From assembly GCF_004362745.1 (NCBI RefSeq), contig NZ_SNXY01000006.1:1674001-1738000 (forward strand): a stretch of DNA of 64,000 nucleotides, read 5' to 3'. The translations under genes were made by a program, and so were the position numbers. The notes below the pieces were generated by a model that did not search any database, was not told the origin of the DNA, and saw nothing but the letters and a program-made list of their open reading frames with translations. Positions 32,927-41,512 of this stretch are shown here, piece by piece; within the stretch, counting starts at the first letter, position 1; every line of letters begins with the position of its first letter. Source of the DNA: Oharaeibacter diazotrophicus. Its GTDB lineage: Bacteria; Pseudomonadota; Alphaproteobacteria; Rhizobiales; Pleomorphomonadaceae.

Positions 32927-33318
32927 CGTGCCGCCTCGGGATCGTCGACGACGCTGACGTGGGCGGCGACCACGCGCCACCCCTCGGGCGTGCGCACCCA
33001 GGTCTGCATCTGCCGCCCCACCTTGCCGGGGGCACCGTCGCGGCGGAACAGGGTCGCGGCCACCGCGAAGTCGTGGCCGTAGGTGGTGATCACGGTGCGC
33101 TCCAGCCGGCGGGCCAGCCCCGCCGGCGAACGGGCGGCGCGGAAGGCCATGATCTCCGCGTAACCGTAGAGGTTCTCGCCGCCGCCGTAGCGGATCGTCG
33201 TCGGCGCGTCGAGGAACAGCCGATCGAGCACGGCGACGTCGTTGCCGACCAGCGCCGTCTCGTACTCGGCGAACACGGCCTCGACCTCGGCCTTCACGTG
33301 GGGAATGTCGATCTCCAT
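32923..33318 (-). CDS. atzH: AtzH/HpxZ family protein (probable 1,3-dicarboxyurea deaminase), 131 aa
   Basis: A small SnoaL/NTF2-like protein of the DUF3225 family. Its core VEAVFAEYETALVGNDVAVLDRLF, then TTIRYGGGENLYGYAEIMAFR and the C-terminal WRVVAAHVSVV match AtzH and HpxZ. AtzH converts 1,3-dicarboxyurea to allophanate in the cyanurate pathway, and HpxZ is tied to oxalurate breakdown. With AtzE, AtzG, AtzF and a cyanurate ring-opening enzyme in the same island, the AtzH role is favoured. It overlaps the GntR gene and starts 4 bases after the MTHFSD-like gene. Confidence 0.85.
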   Translation of the reverse strand: MEIDIPHVKAEVEAVFAEYETALVGNDVAVLDRLFLDAPTTIRYGGGENLYGYAEIMAFRAARSPAGLARRLERTVITTYGHDFAVAATLFRRDGAPGKVGRQMQTWVRTPEGWRVVAAHVSVVDDPEAAR

Positions 33319-33322
33319 CGCC

Positions 33323-34087
33323 TCACGTCCGGCTCTCGATGCGGGCGCGCAGGGCCCGCAGGAAGGGAATGTCGCGGTACTGGTCGTCCTCTACCACGTC
33401 CCAGGCGACGCCGGCGGGCTGAGGATGACGGGTGCCCGTGACGATCAGTTCGCGCTCGGTCGCGACATAGTGGAGCGCGGAATCGTGGCCGAGCATGGGC
33501 ACGCGTTCGTCCGCGACCACCTGGACCGAGTGCACCGAGGTCGCGATCGGCGTCGCGGCGGTGACGATGCCGATCTCGCGGAAGATGCCGAGTTCGAGGT
33601 CGGCGAAGCCGCCGCCCTTGCCCGTGCGCCCACCGGCGCGCGTCGCCGCCACCGACCCCACCACCACGAAGTCGAGCGGCTCCATCTCGTCGAACTCGAC
33701 CGGCGTGCCGTGCTCGAGGAAGCCCTGGCTGGTGGCGGCGAGCTCGAACTGCACGCCCCTCGCCTCGAGGTCGGCCGGGTCGAGCCGGACGAAGGGGAAG
33801 CCCTTCGTCAGCTCCGGCACCGGGGCGTAGACGATCTTGCCGTCGTAGAGCGCACGCAGGCGCACCGGGATCTGCGGCGGATCCGGGTTGCACTTGACGA
33901 TCCGCGCCGCCTTCCATTCCGGCGCCCGGGACAGGTGCAGCGCTGCGAGGTCCGCCCCGGCGAAGTTCGGGATCCGGCTCGCCGCCGGCCCGACCGCCAC
34001 GCCCGTCTCGACCAGCCGCGTCCACACCTCGTGCCGCAGCGCGTCCTTGGTCCCGTTGCGCCCCGCCCAGCGGGCCTCCTCGCTCAT
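33323..34087 (-). CDS. 5-formyltetrahydrofolate cyclo-ligase family protein (MTHFSD-like), 254 aa
   Basis: This resembles the MTHFS superfamily with the glycine-rich motif GGRTGKGGGFADLELGI. That is closer to the FADLE form of MTHFSD-type proteins than to the GYYDR form of classical cyclo-ligases. Other conserved parts are the N-terminal KDALRHEVWTRLVETG helix, VKCNPDPPQIPVR and VHSVQVV. Its exact reaction is unknown; the true enzyme makes methenyl-tetrahydrofolate from 5-formyl-THF with ATP. It sits in the cyanurate island between AtzE and AtzH, so it may use a carboxylated or formyl-like intermediate, which is speculation. Confidence 0.82.
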   Translation of the reverse strand: MSEEARWAGRNGTKDALRHEVWTRLVETGVAVGPAASRIPNFAGADLAALHLSRAPEWKAARIVKCNPDPPQIPVRLRALYDGKIVYAPVPELTKGFPFVRLDPADLEARGVQFELAATSQGFLEHGTPVEFDEMEPLDFVVVGSVAATRAGGRTGKGGGFADLELGIFREIGIVTAATPIATSVHSVQVVADERVPMLGHDSALHYVATERELIVTGTRHPQPAGVAWDVVEDDQYRDIPFLRALRARIESRT

Positions 34088-34123
34088 GTCCCTACGTTCC
34101 TCGTCCACGCGCCCGTTCCCCCG

Positions 34124-34164
34124 TTCTCCCCCGGGACCGGCCGTCCGCCGATCCCGGGGGAGAA
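34124..34164 (-). terminator. Hairpin between atzE and the MTHFSD-like gene
   Basis: A perfect 13-bp inverted repeat (TTCTCCCCCGGGA and its complement) with a 15-base loop starts 5 bases past the atzE stop. It lacks a U-tract. It splits the downstream half of the island into cysteine hydrolase-atzG-atzE and MTHFSD-atzH-gntR-atzF groups, so it may attenuate or stabilise the message. Confidence 0.55.
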
Positions 34165-34169
34165 GGGTC

Positions 34170-35573
34170 TCATTCCTCGACCATCGCGATCGGGGCCTTC
34201 GCCACCCCGGCCGCCTCCAGCGCGGCGGCGACGCGCAGCGCCACGTCCTCGCGCCAGGGTGCGGCGATCACCTGCACGCCGATCGGCATCCGCTCGCCCG
34301 CGAGCCAGATCGGCACCGAGGCCACCGGCAGGCCGGCGAAGGAGATCGGCTGGGTGAAGATGCCGATGTTCTGGCGCGCGAGCACCGGCTTGCCGTTCAC
34401 CGTCATCGTGGTCTCGTCGAGGCCGAGCGCCGGGAACGGCGTCGCCGGGGCGAGCACCACGTCGACTTCCTCGAACAGCCGGTTCACCGCCGCCCGGTAC
34501 CACGAGCGGAAGCGCTGCGCCGCCACGTACCAGCCGGCCGGCACCATGGTGCCGGCGATGAAGCGGTCGCGGGTCTCCGGGTCGAAGTCGCCGGGACGGC
34601 TGCGGATCCGCGACAGGTGCAGCGTCGCCGATTCGACGTTGGTGATCAGGAAGGCCGCCGCGCGCGCCCGCGCCGCCTCCGGGATCTCGACGATCCGGTC
34701 GGTGCCGAGCGCCGCCGCCACCGCGTCGACCGCCCGGTCGGCGGTGTCGAAGCCCTGGCCGCGGAAATAGCCGCCGGCGATCGCGATCCGGAGCCCTGCC
34801 GTGCCCGCGCCGACGAGCCCGGCGGTCGCCAGCACGGGCCGGTCGGCCTGGTGCGGGTCGAGCGGGTCCGGCCCCTGCAGCGCGTCGAAGGCGAGCGCGA
34901 GGTCGGCCGCCGAACGGGCGAACGGCCCGAGGTGGTCGAGGCTGGCGGTGAACGGGAACGAGCGTGCCCTGGAGATCCGCCCGAAGGTCGGCTTCAGGCC
35001 GAAGGTGCCGCAGAAGGACGACGGCACCCGGATCGAGCCGTTGGTGTCCGAGCCGATCGCCAGCGCCACCATGCCCGCCGCCACCGCCGCGCCCGAGCCC
35101 GACGACGAGCCGCCGGTCATGCGGCCGAGGTCGTGCGGGTTGCGGCAGTCGCCGTCGTGGGCGTTGCGGCCGGTGAAGTCGTAGGCGTATTCGCCCATGT
35201 TGAGGGCGCCGAGGCAGACCGCGCCGGCGGCCTTCAGCTTCGCCACCACGGTGGCGTCGTGGCCGGCGACGGAATTGTCGCGGTTGATCTTCGAGCCGGC
35301 GCGGGTCGTCACGCCCTCGAGGTCGCAGAGGTTCTTGACCGCGTAGGGCACGCCGGCGAGCGGCAGCACCTCGCCGGCGGCGACGCGGGCGTCGACCGCG
35401 TCGGCCTCGGCGAGCGCGCGCACGGCGGTGACGTCGGTGAAGGCGTTGACCCGTTCGTCGAGTTGCGAGATGCGGTCGAGCGCCCGGCGGGTGACGTCGC
35501 GCGCGGTGATCGTGCCGCGCGAGACCAGCGCCGCGATCTCCGCAGCGGTGCCGTCGAGGGGATCCATGGTCAT
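34170..35573 (-). CDS. atzE: 1-carboxybiuret hydrolase catalytic subunit (AtzE family amidase), 467 aa
   Basis: This amidase-signature enzyme is predicted to deaminate 1-carboxybiuret to 1,3-dicarboxyurea together with AtzG. The Ser-cisSer-Lys residues are Lys80 (YAVKNLCD), Ser156 (TGGSSSGSG) and Ser180 (DTNGSIRVPSS). The overall length matches AtzE rather than two-domain AtzF. Related amidases in other clusters act on other ureides, but the neighbouring AtzG, AtzH and AtzF support this assignment. It overlaps atzG by 4 bases (ATGA). Confidence 0.88.
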   Translation of the reverse strand: MTMDPLDGTAAEIAALVSRGTITARDVTRRALDRISQLDERVNAFTDVTAVRALAEADAVDARVAAGEVLPLAGVPYAVKNLCDLEGVTTRAGSKINRDNSVAGHDATVVAKLKAAGAVCLGALNMGEYAYDFTGRNAHDGDCRNPHDLGRMTGGSSSGSGAAVAAGMVALAIGSDTNGSIRVPSSFCGTFGLKPTFGRISRARSFPFTASLDHLGPFARSAADLALAFDALQGPDPLDPHQADRPVLATAGLVGAGTAGLRIAIAGGYFRGQGFDTADRAVDAVAAALGTDRIVEIPEAARARAAAFLITNVESATLHLSRIRSRPGDFDPETRDRFIAGTMVPAGWYVAAQRFRSWYRAAVNRLFEEVDVVLAPATPFPALGLDETTMTVNGKPVLARQNIGIFTQPISFAGLPVASVPIWLAGERMPIGVQVIAAPWREDVALRVAAALEAAGVAKAPIAMVEE

Positions 35574-35767
35574 CGGCCGGCCTCGAAGTTGCCCGCGGGC
35601 TCGACGTCGTCGGCGAGCGGGAAGTCGAGCACCAGGGCAGCCATGCGCTGCGCGGTCGCGACGTTGGCGATCACGCCGTCGCGCCACTCCGGGGCGATCT
35701 CGAGGCCGACGACGGCCTCCATGTGCGCCACGTGCGCGGCGGCGTCGAATTCCGGTGTCCTCATCAT
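35570..35767 (-). CDS. atzG: AtzG subunit (DUF4089 family), 65 aa
   Basis: This small helical protein, [18 protein letters not shown] at the start, has the [18 protein letters not shown] core and the [13 protein letters not shown] tail that are characteristic of DUF4089 proteins. AtzG forms a complex with AtzE, stabilising it, like GatC with GatA. It overlaps both neighbours by 4 bases, as expected for an obligatory small subunit made in step with AtzE. Confidence 0.9.
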   Translation of the reverse strand: MMRTPEFDAAAHVAHMEAVVGLEIAPEWRDGVIANVATAQRMAALVLDFPLADDVEPAGNFEAGR

Positions 35768-36435
35768 GCCTCCTTGGAGACCGCGTCGGCGAGCGCGGCG
35801 AACGGCGTCGACCAGCCGACGATGGCGCCCTGCGCCCGGATCATGGCGAGGGTGGCCTCCTTGAAGGCAGCAAAATAGCTCTCGGTCGCGTCTTCAATCA
35901 GAAGGTTGACGTATCCACGGTCGTTGGCCTCGCGCATCGTGGTCTGGACGCAGACCTCGGTGGTGACGCCGGCGAAGACGAGGTGGGTCACGCCGAGTTC
36001 CTTCAGGAGGTCGCCGAGCGGCGTGGCGTAGAACGCGCCCTTGCCGGGCTTGTCGATCACGTGCTCGCCCGGCAGCGGCGCCAGTTCCGGCACGATCTCC
36101 GCCCCGGGCTCGCCGCGGATCAGCACCCGGCCCATCGGCCCGGGATCGCCGATCCGTAGCGACGGCTCGCCGCGGTCGCGCTTGGCGGGCGGACAGTCCG
36201 AGAGGTCCGCCGCGTGGTTCTCGCGGGTGTGCACGATCGGCCAGCCCTTGGCCCGGAAGAGGCCGAGGAGGTCCGCGACCGTCGGCACGATCGCCTGCAG
36301 GCGCGTGACGTCGTTGCCGAGCGATTCGCCGAAGCCGCCGGGCTCGACGAAGTCGCGCTGCATGTCGATCACCACCAGCGCGGTGCGGGCGGGATCGAGC
36401 TCGTAGGCGAACGGGGCGGCGGGCACGGTGATCAC
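35764..36435 (-). CDS. Isochorismatase-like cysteine hydrolase, paralogue of BiuH, 223 aa
   Basis: An amide hydrolase of the isochorismatase fold with the Asp-Lys-Cys triad at Asp24 (VVIDMQRDF), Lys129 (IDKPGKGAF) and Cys162 ([18 protein letters not shown]). It shares many segments with the BiuH at 39471, such as [12 protein letters not shown] and [16 protein letters not shown], but differs in the substrate pocket, and it lacks the WRSQRIG segment. It starts with GTG and overlaps atzG by 4 bases. Its substrate is unknown; a biuret, ureidomalonate or carbamoyl compound is likely. Confidence 0.85.
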   Translation of the reverse strand: MITVPAAPFAYELDPARTALVVIDMQRDFVEPGGFGESLGNDVTRLQAIVPTVADLLGLFRAKGWPIVHTRENHAADLSDCPPAKRDRGEPSLRIGDPGPMGRVLIRGEPGAEIVPELAPLPGEHVIDKPGKGAFYATPLGDLLKELGVTHLVFAGVTTEVCVQTTMREANDRGYVNLLIEDATESYFAAFKEATLAMIRAQGAIVGWSTPFAALADAVSKEA

Positions 36436-36820
36436 GTCGGCTGTCTCCCTGCGTCGGCGGTGCTACGGACGGCGCGGCTCCGGGAAGCGTCGGCGCCACC
36501 ACCCCTCTCCCAGTCCCTCTCCCACAAGGGGAGAGGGGACGATGTGGACATCATTGCATCGGACCGTCGACCACGCGCCGTGTTCGGCACGCCATCGTGG
36601 CCGAGGCGCGCGGTCCGAACCGCGTCCCCTCTCCCCCTGTGGGAGAGGGACAGGGAGAGGGGTAGCCCCACGCGCGACCAATCCCCCGCCGAACCCCGCG
36701 ACCCGTCACCCGGGCACGACCTCCCCACCGCGTCCCCTCTCCCCTTGTGGGAGAGGGACAGGGAGAGGGGGAACCCCACGCGAGTCGCCGTCCACGCCGC
36801 CCGCACCCCCGCCCCGCCCA
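36436..36820. repeat. 385-base gap with three CCCTCTCCC palindromes
   Basis: No gene is recognised between the ABC ATPase and the cysteine hydrolase. The gap carries three palindromic elements at about 36502-36540, 36624-36662 and 36732-36770. The last two share GTCCCCTCTCCCC-TGTGGGAGAGGGAC followed by AGGGAGAGGGG, and the first is inverted. They resemble the GTCCCCTCC family at 40.3, 43.6 and 57.8-58.2 kb. They can form strong RNA hairpins and may separate expression of the two halves of the island. Confidence 0.75.
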
Positions 36821-38356
36821 TCAATGGTGCCCCGCCATGTGGATGCCGATGGTGTTGCGGTCGGTCTCGGCGGTCGGTGCGATGTAGCCGATCTTGCCCT
36901 CGCTCATCACCGCGACGCGGTCGGCGAGTTCGAGGATCTCGTCGAGATCCTCCGACACCAGCAGCACCGCCGCCCCGCGGTTGCGCTGGTCCATGATCTG
37001 GCCGCGGATCTCGGCGATTGAGGCGAAGTCGAGCCCGAAGCAGGGGTTGGCCACCACCAGCACCTCGACCTCGCCCGACAGCTCGCGGGCGAGGATGGCG
37101 CGCTGGACGTTGCCGCCGGAGAGGTTCTGGATCGGCTCGTCCGGCCCGGGCGTCTTGACCCGGTAGGCCGCGATCAGTTCCTTGGCCTTCGCCCGCATCG
37201 GCCCCGGCGACAGCCACGGCTTGCGCTTGGAGATCGGCGGGCGGTCGAACGAGCGGAAGGCGAGGTTCTCGGCGACGCTCATCCGCGGCACCGCGGCGTT
37301 CTTCAGCGGCTCCTCGGGCAGGCCGTAGACCTTGAACGCGGCCATCTTCTCGCGTTCCGGCTCGTAGGGCTGGCCCTTGACGAACAGCCGGCCGTCGGCG
37401 AGCGGGCGCTGGCCCGACAGGCACTCGATCAACTCGGACTGGCCGTTGCCCGAGACGCCGGCGATGCCGACGATCTCGCCGGCGTGGACCTTCAGGCTAA
37501 CCGCCTCGATCGCCGGCAGGCCCTCGTCGTCCTCGGCGAACAGGCCGGCGAGTTCCAGCACCACCGGGCTCTCGCCGCTGTCGCGCCGGGCGGCGCGCTC
37601 GCGCAGCTTCATGTCGCCGATCATCATCCGGCTCATCTCGGCCACCGTCAGGCTCTTGGCCGGCGCCGAGCCGACGTAGGCACCCTTGCGCAGCACCGTG
37701 ACGTCGTCCGCGAACTGGGTGACTTCGCGGAACTTGTGGCTGATCATCAGCACGGTGAGGTCGCCGCGCTCGGTCATGCCGCGCACGAGGCCGAGGATCT
37801 CGTCGGCCTCCTGCGGGGTCAGCACCGAGGTCGGCTCGTCGAGGATCAGGAAGCGCTGGTCGAGGTAGAGCTGCTTCAGGATCTCGAGCTTCTGCTTCTC
37901 GCCCGCCGCCAGCGACGACACCGGCACGTCGAGCGGCACCTTGAACGGCATGGTGTCGAACAGCTGCTCGAGCCGGCGCCGCTCGGCCTTCCAGTCGATC
38001 ACCGCCGGCACGTCGGCGCGGGCGATGACGAGGTTCTCGGTCGCGGTCAGCGAGGGCACCAGCGTGAAGTGCTGGTAGACCATGCCGATGCCGAGGTCGC
38101 GCGCCGCCTTCGGGTTGGGGATCTCCACCTTGGCGCCGTTCACCAGCACCTCGCCGCGGGTCGGCTGGTAGAAGCCCATGATGCACTTCACCAGCGTCGA
38201 CTTGCCGGCGCCGTTCTCGCCGAGGAGGGCGTGGAACGAGCCCGGCTTGACGTCGATCGACACCGTGTCGAGCGCGGTCAGCGCGCCGAAGATCTTGGTC
38301 ATCCCCCGGGTCTCGAGACCGATCGCGCGCGGGGCCGGCTTTTCGAGGGCGCTCAT
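36821..38356 (-). CDS. ABC transporter ATPase, nucleoside/ribose type, 511 aa
   Basis: This is a tandem ATPase as in RbsA and the nucleoside importer ATPases that work with BMP-type binding proteins. The first domain has Walker A GENGAGKSTLVK, signature LAAGEKQKLEILKQL and Walker B FLILDEPTSVLTPQE. The second has a divergent Walker A (GVSGNGQSELIE), signature LSGGNVQRAILAREL and a degenerate Walker B (VLVVANPCFGLD), as expected for the group. It overlaps the AtzD stop by 4 bases, so the importer ATPase is coupled to the ring-opening enzyme. The permeases are encoded upstream. Confidence 0.92.
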   Translation of the reverse strand: MSALEKPAPRAIGLETRGMTKIFGALTALDTVSIDVKPGSFHALLGENGAGKSTLVKCIMGFYQPTRGEVLVNGAKVEIPNPKAARDLGIGMVYQHFTLVPSLTATENLVIARADVPAVIDWKAERRRLEQLFDTMPFKVPLDVPVSSLAAGEKQKLEILKQLYLDQRFLILDEPTSVLTPQEADEILGLVRGMTERGDLTVLMISHKFREVTQFADDVTVLRKGAYVGSAPAKSLTVAEMSRMMIGDMKLRERAARRDSGESPVVLELAGLFAEDDEGLPAIEAVSLKVHAGEIVGIAGVSGNGQSELIECLSGQRPLADGRLFVKGQPYEPEREKMAAFKVYGLPEEPLKNAAVPRMSVAENLAFRSFDRPPISKRKPWLSPGPMRAKAKELIAAYRVKTPGPDEPIQNLSGGNVQRAILARELSGEVEVLVVANPCFGLDFASIAEIRGQIMDQRNRGAAVLLVSEDLDEILELADRVAVMSEGKIGYIAPTAETDRNTIGIHMAGHH

Positions 38357-39471
38357 CCCATCACTCCTTCACGGTCGACGATCACGGCGACGGGTCCGCC
38401 GCCGTCCGGTCCCTGGTGTTCGGCTCCGCCCGAGACGAAGATCTCGGCGTGTCCGACGAGCCCGGCGAGCGCCCCGGCCACGAAGGCGCGGGCGTGGCGG
38501 GTCGACGAGATGTCGCTGTCGTCGAGCATGGTGTGGCGCAGGCCGCGCAGCCGGCCGGTCGAGCCGGCCTCGGCCTTGGCGAGCAGCGCGACGAGGCGGC
38601 CGCGCTCGGCCGCGGCCAGCTGGCCGTCGGCGGCAAGGCCGAGCCGGCGCAGCGCTGCGCGCACCGGTTCGACGTCGATGCCGTCGGCCATCACCGCGTG
38701 GTCGACCGAAAGCGGTCCGACCCAGCCGCGGCCCGTGCCGAGCACCACGATCTCGTGGCCGAGGAGTTCGACCCCGCCCGACGTGCTCGCCCGCCCGGAC
38801 CACAGCGAAAAGTCGCGCCCGATCGCCACGTCGTCGACCGCGTCGCGGTCGATCTCGCCGAGCGCCACCGCGACGCCGAGCGCCGAGGCCCCGCGCGACA
38901 GGCCCATGGACTTCAGCGTGTCGCGCGTCGCCGTCGTCGCCCCGCGCGCCTCGGCGGCGCGGACCCGGTCGGCGGTGAGCAGCGGGCACTTGATCTGGAC
39001 GAAGTGGACGTCGGCGGGATCGTCGAGGCCGGCGTCGGCCATGGCGGCGCGCACGCCCGCCGCGACCATCTCGACCTGACCGCGTCGGCCGAGATCCTCG
39101 GCGGGAAGGTCGCCCGTGTGCGCCGCGCCGATCGCCAGCGCCGGCCCGGGCGCGTCGCCCGTCTCTTCGGCGGACCGGCGCTCCAGCACCAGGAGATGCG
39201 GCGACAGCCCGCCCTCGGTGCCGCCGGACATCACCAGCGACACAGCCGCCGCGGCCGGGCGGCCGACGTGGCCGGCGAGGGCGTCGGAAAGGGCGCGCAC
39301 CGCGAAGGCGCGGGTGAAGTCGTTGACGCAGCCGTTGCCCTCGGTCTTGCCGAGGATGGCGACGACGCCGGCCGGATCGATCCGCCCGTCCGCGATCGCC
39401 GCCTCCAGCGCCGAGACGTCGTCCGGCGCGGCGGCCGGCAAGCGGTGGACGAAGGCCCGGCGCAACACCAT
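38353..39471 (-). CDS. atzD: Cyanuric acid amidohydrolase (AtzD/barbiturase family), 372 aa
   Basis: It is predicted to open the cyanurate ring to carboxybiuret. The family has three repeated domains, each with a Lys-Ser pair. Visible here are Lys42 in GKTEGNGCVND, Ser82 in MSGGTEGGLSP, the FVQIKCPLL and MGLSRGASALG parts of domain two, and DDSDISSTRHARAF with SGGAEHQGPDGGG in domain three. The length suits the family. Barbiturase is the main alternative; the neighbouring BiuH, AtzEG, AtzH and AtzF favour cyanurate. Start and stop overlap both neighbours (TGATG and ATGA). Confidence 0.9.
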   Translation of the reverse strand: MVLRRAFVHRLPAAAPDDVSALEAAIADGRIDPAGVVAILGKTEGNGCVNDFTRAFAVRALSDALAGHVGRPAAAAVSLVMSGGTEGGLSPHLLVLERRSAEETGDAPGPALAIGAAHTGDLPAEDLGRRGQVEMVAAGVRAAMADAGLDDPADVHFVQIKCPLLTADRVRAAEARGATTATRDTLKSMGLSRGASALGVAVALGEIDRDAVDDVAIGRDFSLWSGRASTSGGVELLGHEIVVLGTGRGWVGPLSVDHAVMADGIDVEPVRAALRRLGLAADGQLAAAERGRLVALLAKAEAGSTGRLRGLRHTMLDDSDISSTRHARAFVAGALAGLVGHAEIFVSGGAEHQGPDGGGPVAVIVDREGVMG

Positions 39472-40190
39472 CACAGCACCTCGATCAGCGCCGCGCTGGT
39501 GGTGACGGCGCCGAACACCCCGCCCTGCATCTTCACCATGTCGAGGGCGGCGAGGTGGTTGTCGTGCTTGGTGGCGCCGCAGCAGTCGGCGACGATCACG
39601 CACTCGAAGCCGCGGTCGTTGGCCTCGCGCATGGTGGTGTGGACGCAGACGTCGGTGGTGATGCCGGTCAGCACCACGTTGCGGATGCCCTTCAGGCGCA
39701 GGATCAGCTCGAGGTCGGTGGCGCAGAACGAGCCCTTGCCGGGCTTGTCGATGATCACCTCGCCGGGCAACGGCGCCAGTTCCGGGATGATCTCCCAGCC
39801 CGGCTCGCCGCGCACCAGGATCCGGCCCGCCGGCCCCTGGTCGCCGATGCCGGCGCCGATCCGCTGCGAGCGCCAACGCTTGTTGGCGGGCAGGTCGGAG
39901 AGGTCCGGCCGATGGCCCTCGCGGGTGTGGACGATGGTGTAGCCCTTGGCCCGCATCGCCGCCATCAGCGCGCCGATCGGCTCGATCGGCGCGCGCGTCA
40001 GCGACAGGTCGTAGCCCATGCAGTCGACGTAACCGCCCTTGCCGCAGAAGTCGGTCTGCATGTCGATCACGATCAGCGCGGTGTTCTCCGGCCGGAGATC
40101 ACCGTCGAACGGCCACGCGTAGGGCTCCGCGGCCGCGGTCCGCCCGCCCGGCACCTGGGCCGCGTCGACCCGTTCGTCGAGGGTGGTCAT
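39471..40190 (-). CDS. biuH: Biuret hydrolase, 239 aa
   Basis: It converts biuret, formed by spontaneous decarboxylation of carboxybiuret, to allophanate and ammonia. The Asp-Lys-Cys triad is Asp43 (IVIDMQTDF), Lys149 (DKPGKGSF) and Cys182 ([10 protein letters not shown]). As I recall the Rhizobium leguminosarum enzyme uses Asp36, Lys142 and Cys175, a constant offset of seven. Long segments such as [24 protein letters not shown] and [13 protein letters not shown] are also shared with that enzyme. Its stop shares one base with the atzD start. Confidence 0.92.
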   Translation of the reverse strand: MTTLDERVDAAQVPGGRTAAAEPYAWPFDGDLRPENTALIVIDMQTDFCGKGGYVDCMGYDLSLTRAPIEPIGALMAAMRAKGYTIVHTREGHRPDLSDLPANKRWRSQRIGAGIGDQGPAGRILVRGEPGWEIIPELAPLPGEVIIDKPGKGSFCATDLELILRLKGIRNVVLTGITTDVCVHTTMREANDRGFECVIVADCCGATKHDNHLAALDMVKMQGGVFGAVTTSAALIEVL

Positions 40191-40319
40191 GACCGCACTC
40201 CGCAGGTGAAGTTGTGGGGGAAGCCGGACGCGTCCCGCTCGCAGGGACGACGTGGGGACACGGCCGCGCGCCCGGAACCCGATACCGCGTCGGCAGCGCA
40301 GGCGAGCGGCCCCCCAATC

Positions 40320-40360
40320 GTCCCCTCCCCCTCGGAGGGGGAGGGGCAGGGAGAGGGGGC
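40320..40360. repeat. GTCCCCTCC palindrome between biuH and formamidase genes
   Basis: A hairpin of CCCCTCCCCC and GGGGGAGGGG followed by CAGGGAGAGGGGGC lies in the 273-base gap. It is the same family as the elements at 43596-43733 and 57820-58168. No gene was seen in the gap. Confidence 0.65.
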
Positions 40361-40463
40361 ACCGCCGCCGGACGCCCGCGCACCGTCGCCGGCCACTCGC
40401 GCACCGCCCCCGTCGCGCCCGTCCGGCCACCACCTGAGCACAAGATCGATCCCGTGCATCGCG

Positions 40464-41486
40464 CTACTCCGCCGCTTCCGCCGTCGCCGCGCTCTCGCCG
40501 TAGGCCCGCTCCGGCGCCGGGAAGCCGCAGGAGGTGCCGTCGACCACCTTGACCGCGTCCTCCCACGGCAGCCGATAGGTGCCGGCCACCATGTCCTTCA
40601 TGAAGCTGTAGGGGCAGTCCATCGCCCCGCCCTTCACCGCCACGTAGCCGCGGTGCCAGAGCTGGTAGATGTTGTTCTCGACGCCCCAGCCGGTGCGCGC
40701 CTCGCGCACGAGGTCCGGCCGAACCTCGGCGGTGACGATCTCGTCGGCCCGGCCGGTAGTGCCGTGGGCGAGCACCGTGCCGTCGAAGTTCACGATCATG
40801 CCCTCGCCCATCGAATCGAAGGTGCCGTCCGAGCCGCACATACAGACGTTGGCGGTCACCATCAGGTTCTGGAAGGCGTTGGCCTGGTTGGTGAAGCGCC
40901 AGCTGTCGCGGATCGGCGCGGTGTAGCCGGCCGTGCGCAGCATGATCTCGGCGCCCTTGTAGGCGCACTCGCGCGCCATCTCCGGGAACATGCCGTCGTG
41001 GCAGATGATCAGCGCCAGCTTGGCGCCCTTCGGCCCGTCGATCACGGGAATGCCGAGGTCGCCCGGCTCCCACGGCTCGACCGGCACCCAGGGATGGAGC
41101 TTGCGGTAGTAGAGCTTCACCGCACCCTGGTCGTCGATCACGATCCCGACGTTGTAGGGATTGCCGTTCGGGTTGTACTCCATGATGGAGAAGCAGCCCC
41201 AGATCCGGTGCTCGGCGCAGGCCGCCCGGAAGGCCGCGACCTCCGGCCCGTCCATCCGGCACATGATCGCCGGGTTGGTGTCCATCGAGAGGCCGTGCAG
41301 GGCGTATTCGGGGAAGACCACGAGGTCCATGGTCGCCATGTTGCGCCGGGCCTTGCCGACCATGGCGACGATCTTCGCCGTCTGCGCCGCGAGATCCGCC
41401 GGCGTCGCGACGACCGGCAGCTGCAATTGCACCAGCCCGATCACCACGCCGTTCTCGGACTTGTTGAGACCACCGAGCCCGTTCAT
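40464..41486 (-). CDS. amiF: Formamidase (nitrilase superfamily), 340 aa
   Basis: It is predicted to hydrolyse formamide to formate and ammonia. The nitrilase Glu-Lys-Cys triad is Glu60 (VVFPEYALHG), Lys129 (YYRKLHPW) and Cys162 (ICHDGMFPE). Sequence blocks specific to AmiF rather than general amidases are IMEYNPNGNPYN, VPVEPWEPGDLGIPV and WGVENNIYQLWHRGYV. It lies 26 bases after the second permease of the cyanurate island, so it probably forms part of the transporter operon. Short-chain amides are a possible alternative. Confidence 0.9.
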   Translation of the reverse strand: MNGLGGLNKSENGVVIGLVQLQLPVVATPADLAAQTAKIVAMVGKARRNMATMDLVVFPEYALHGLSMDTNPAIMCRMDGPEVAAFRAACAEHRIWGCFSIMEYNPNGNPYNVGIVIDDQGAVKLYYRKLHPWVPVEPWEPGDLGIPVIDGPKGAKLALIICHDGMFPEMARECAYKGAEIMLRTAGYTAPIRDSWRFTNQANAFQNLMVTANVCMCGSDGTFDSMGEGMIVNFDGTVLAHGTTGRADEIVTAEVRPDLVREARTGWGVENNIYQLWHRGYVAVKGGAMDCPYSFMKDMVAGTYRLPWEDAVKVVDGTSCGFPAPERAYGESAATAEAAE

Positions 41487-41512
41487 CGTTCCCGCCTCGC
41501 TTGGTGCCAAGG

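Noticed and set aside
32923-33318. HpxZ for oxalurate breakdown
   Set aside because: HpxZ and AtzH belong to one family. With no oxalurate carbamoyltransferase or allantoin gene nearby, and with AtzD, BiuH and AtzF in the same island, the AtzH reading is preferred, though not proven.
38353-39471. Barbiturase in an oxidative pyrimidine pathway
   Set aside because: Barbiturase and AtzD share this fold. No uracil/thymine dehydrogenase is present, and the AtzEGH-F and BiuH set fits cyanurate. The possibility is kept as an alternative in the gene entry.
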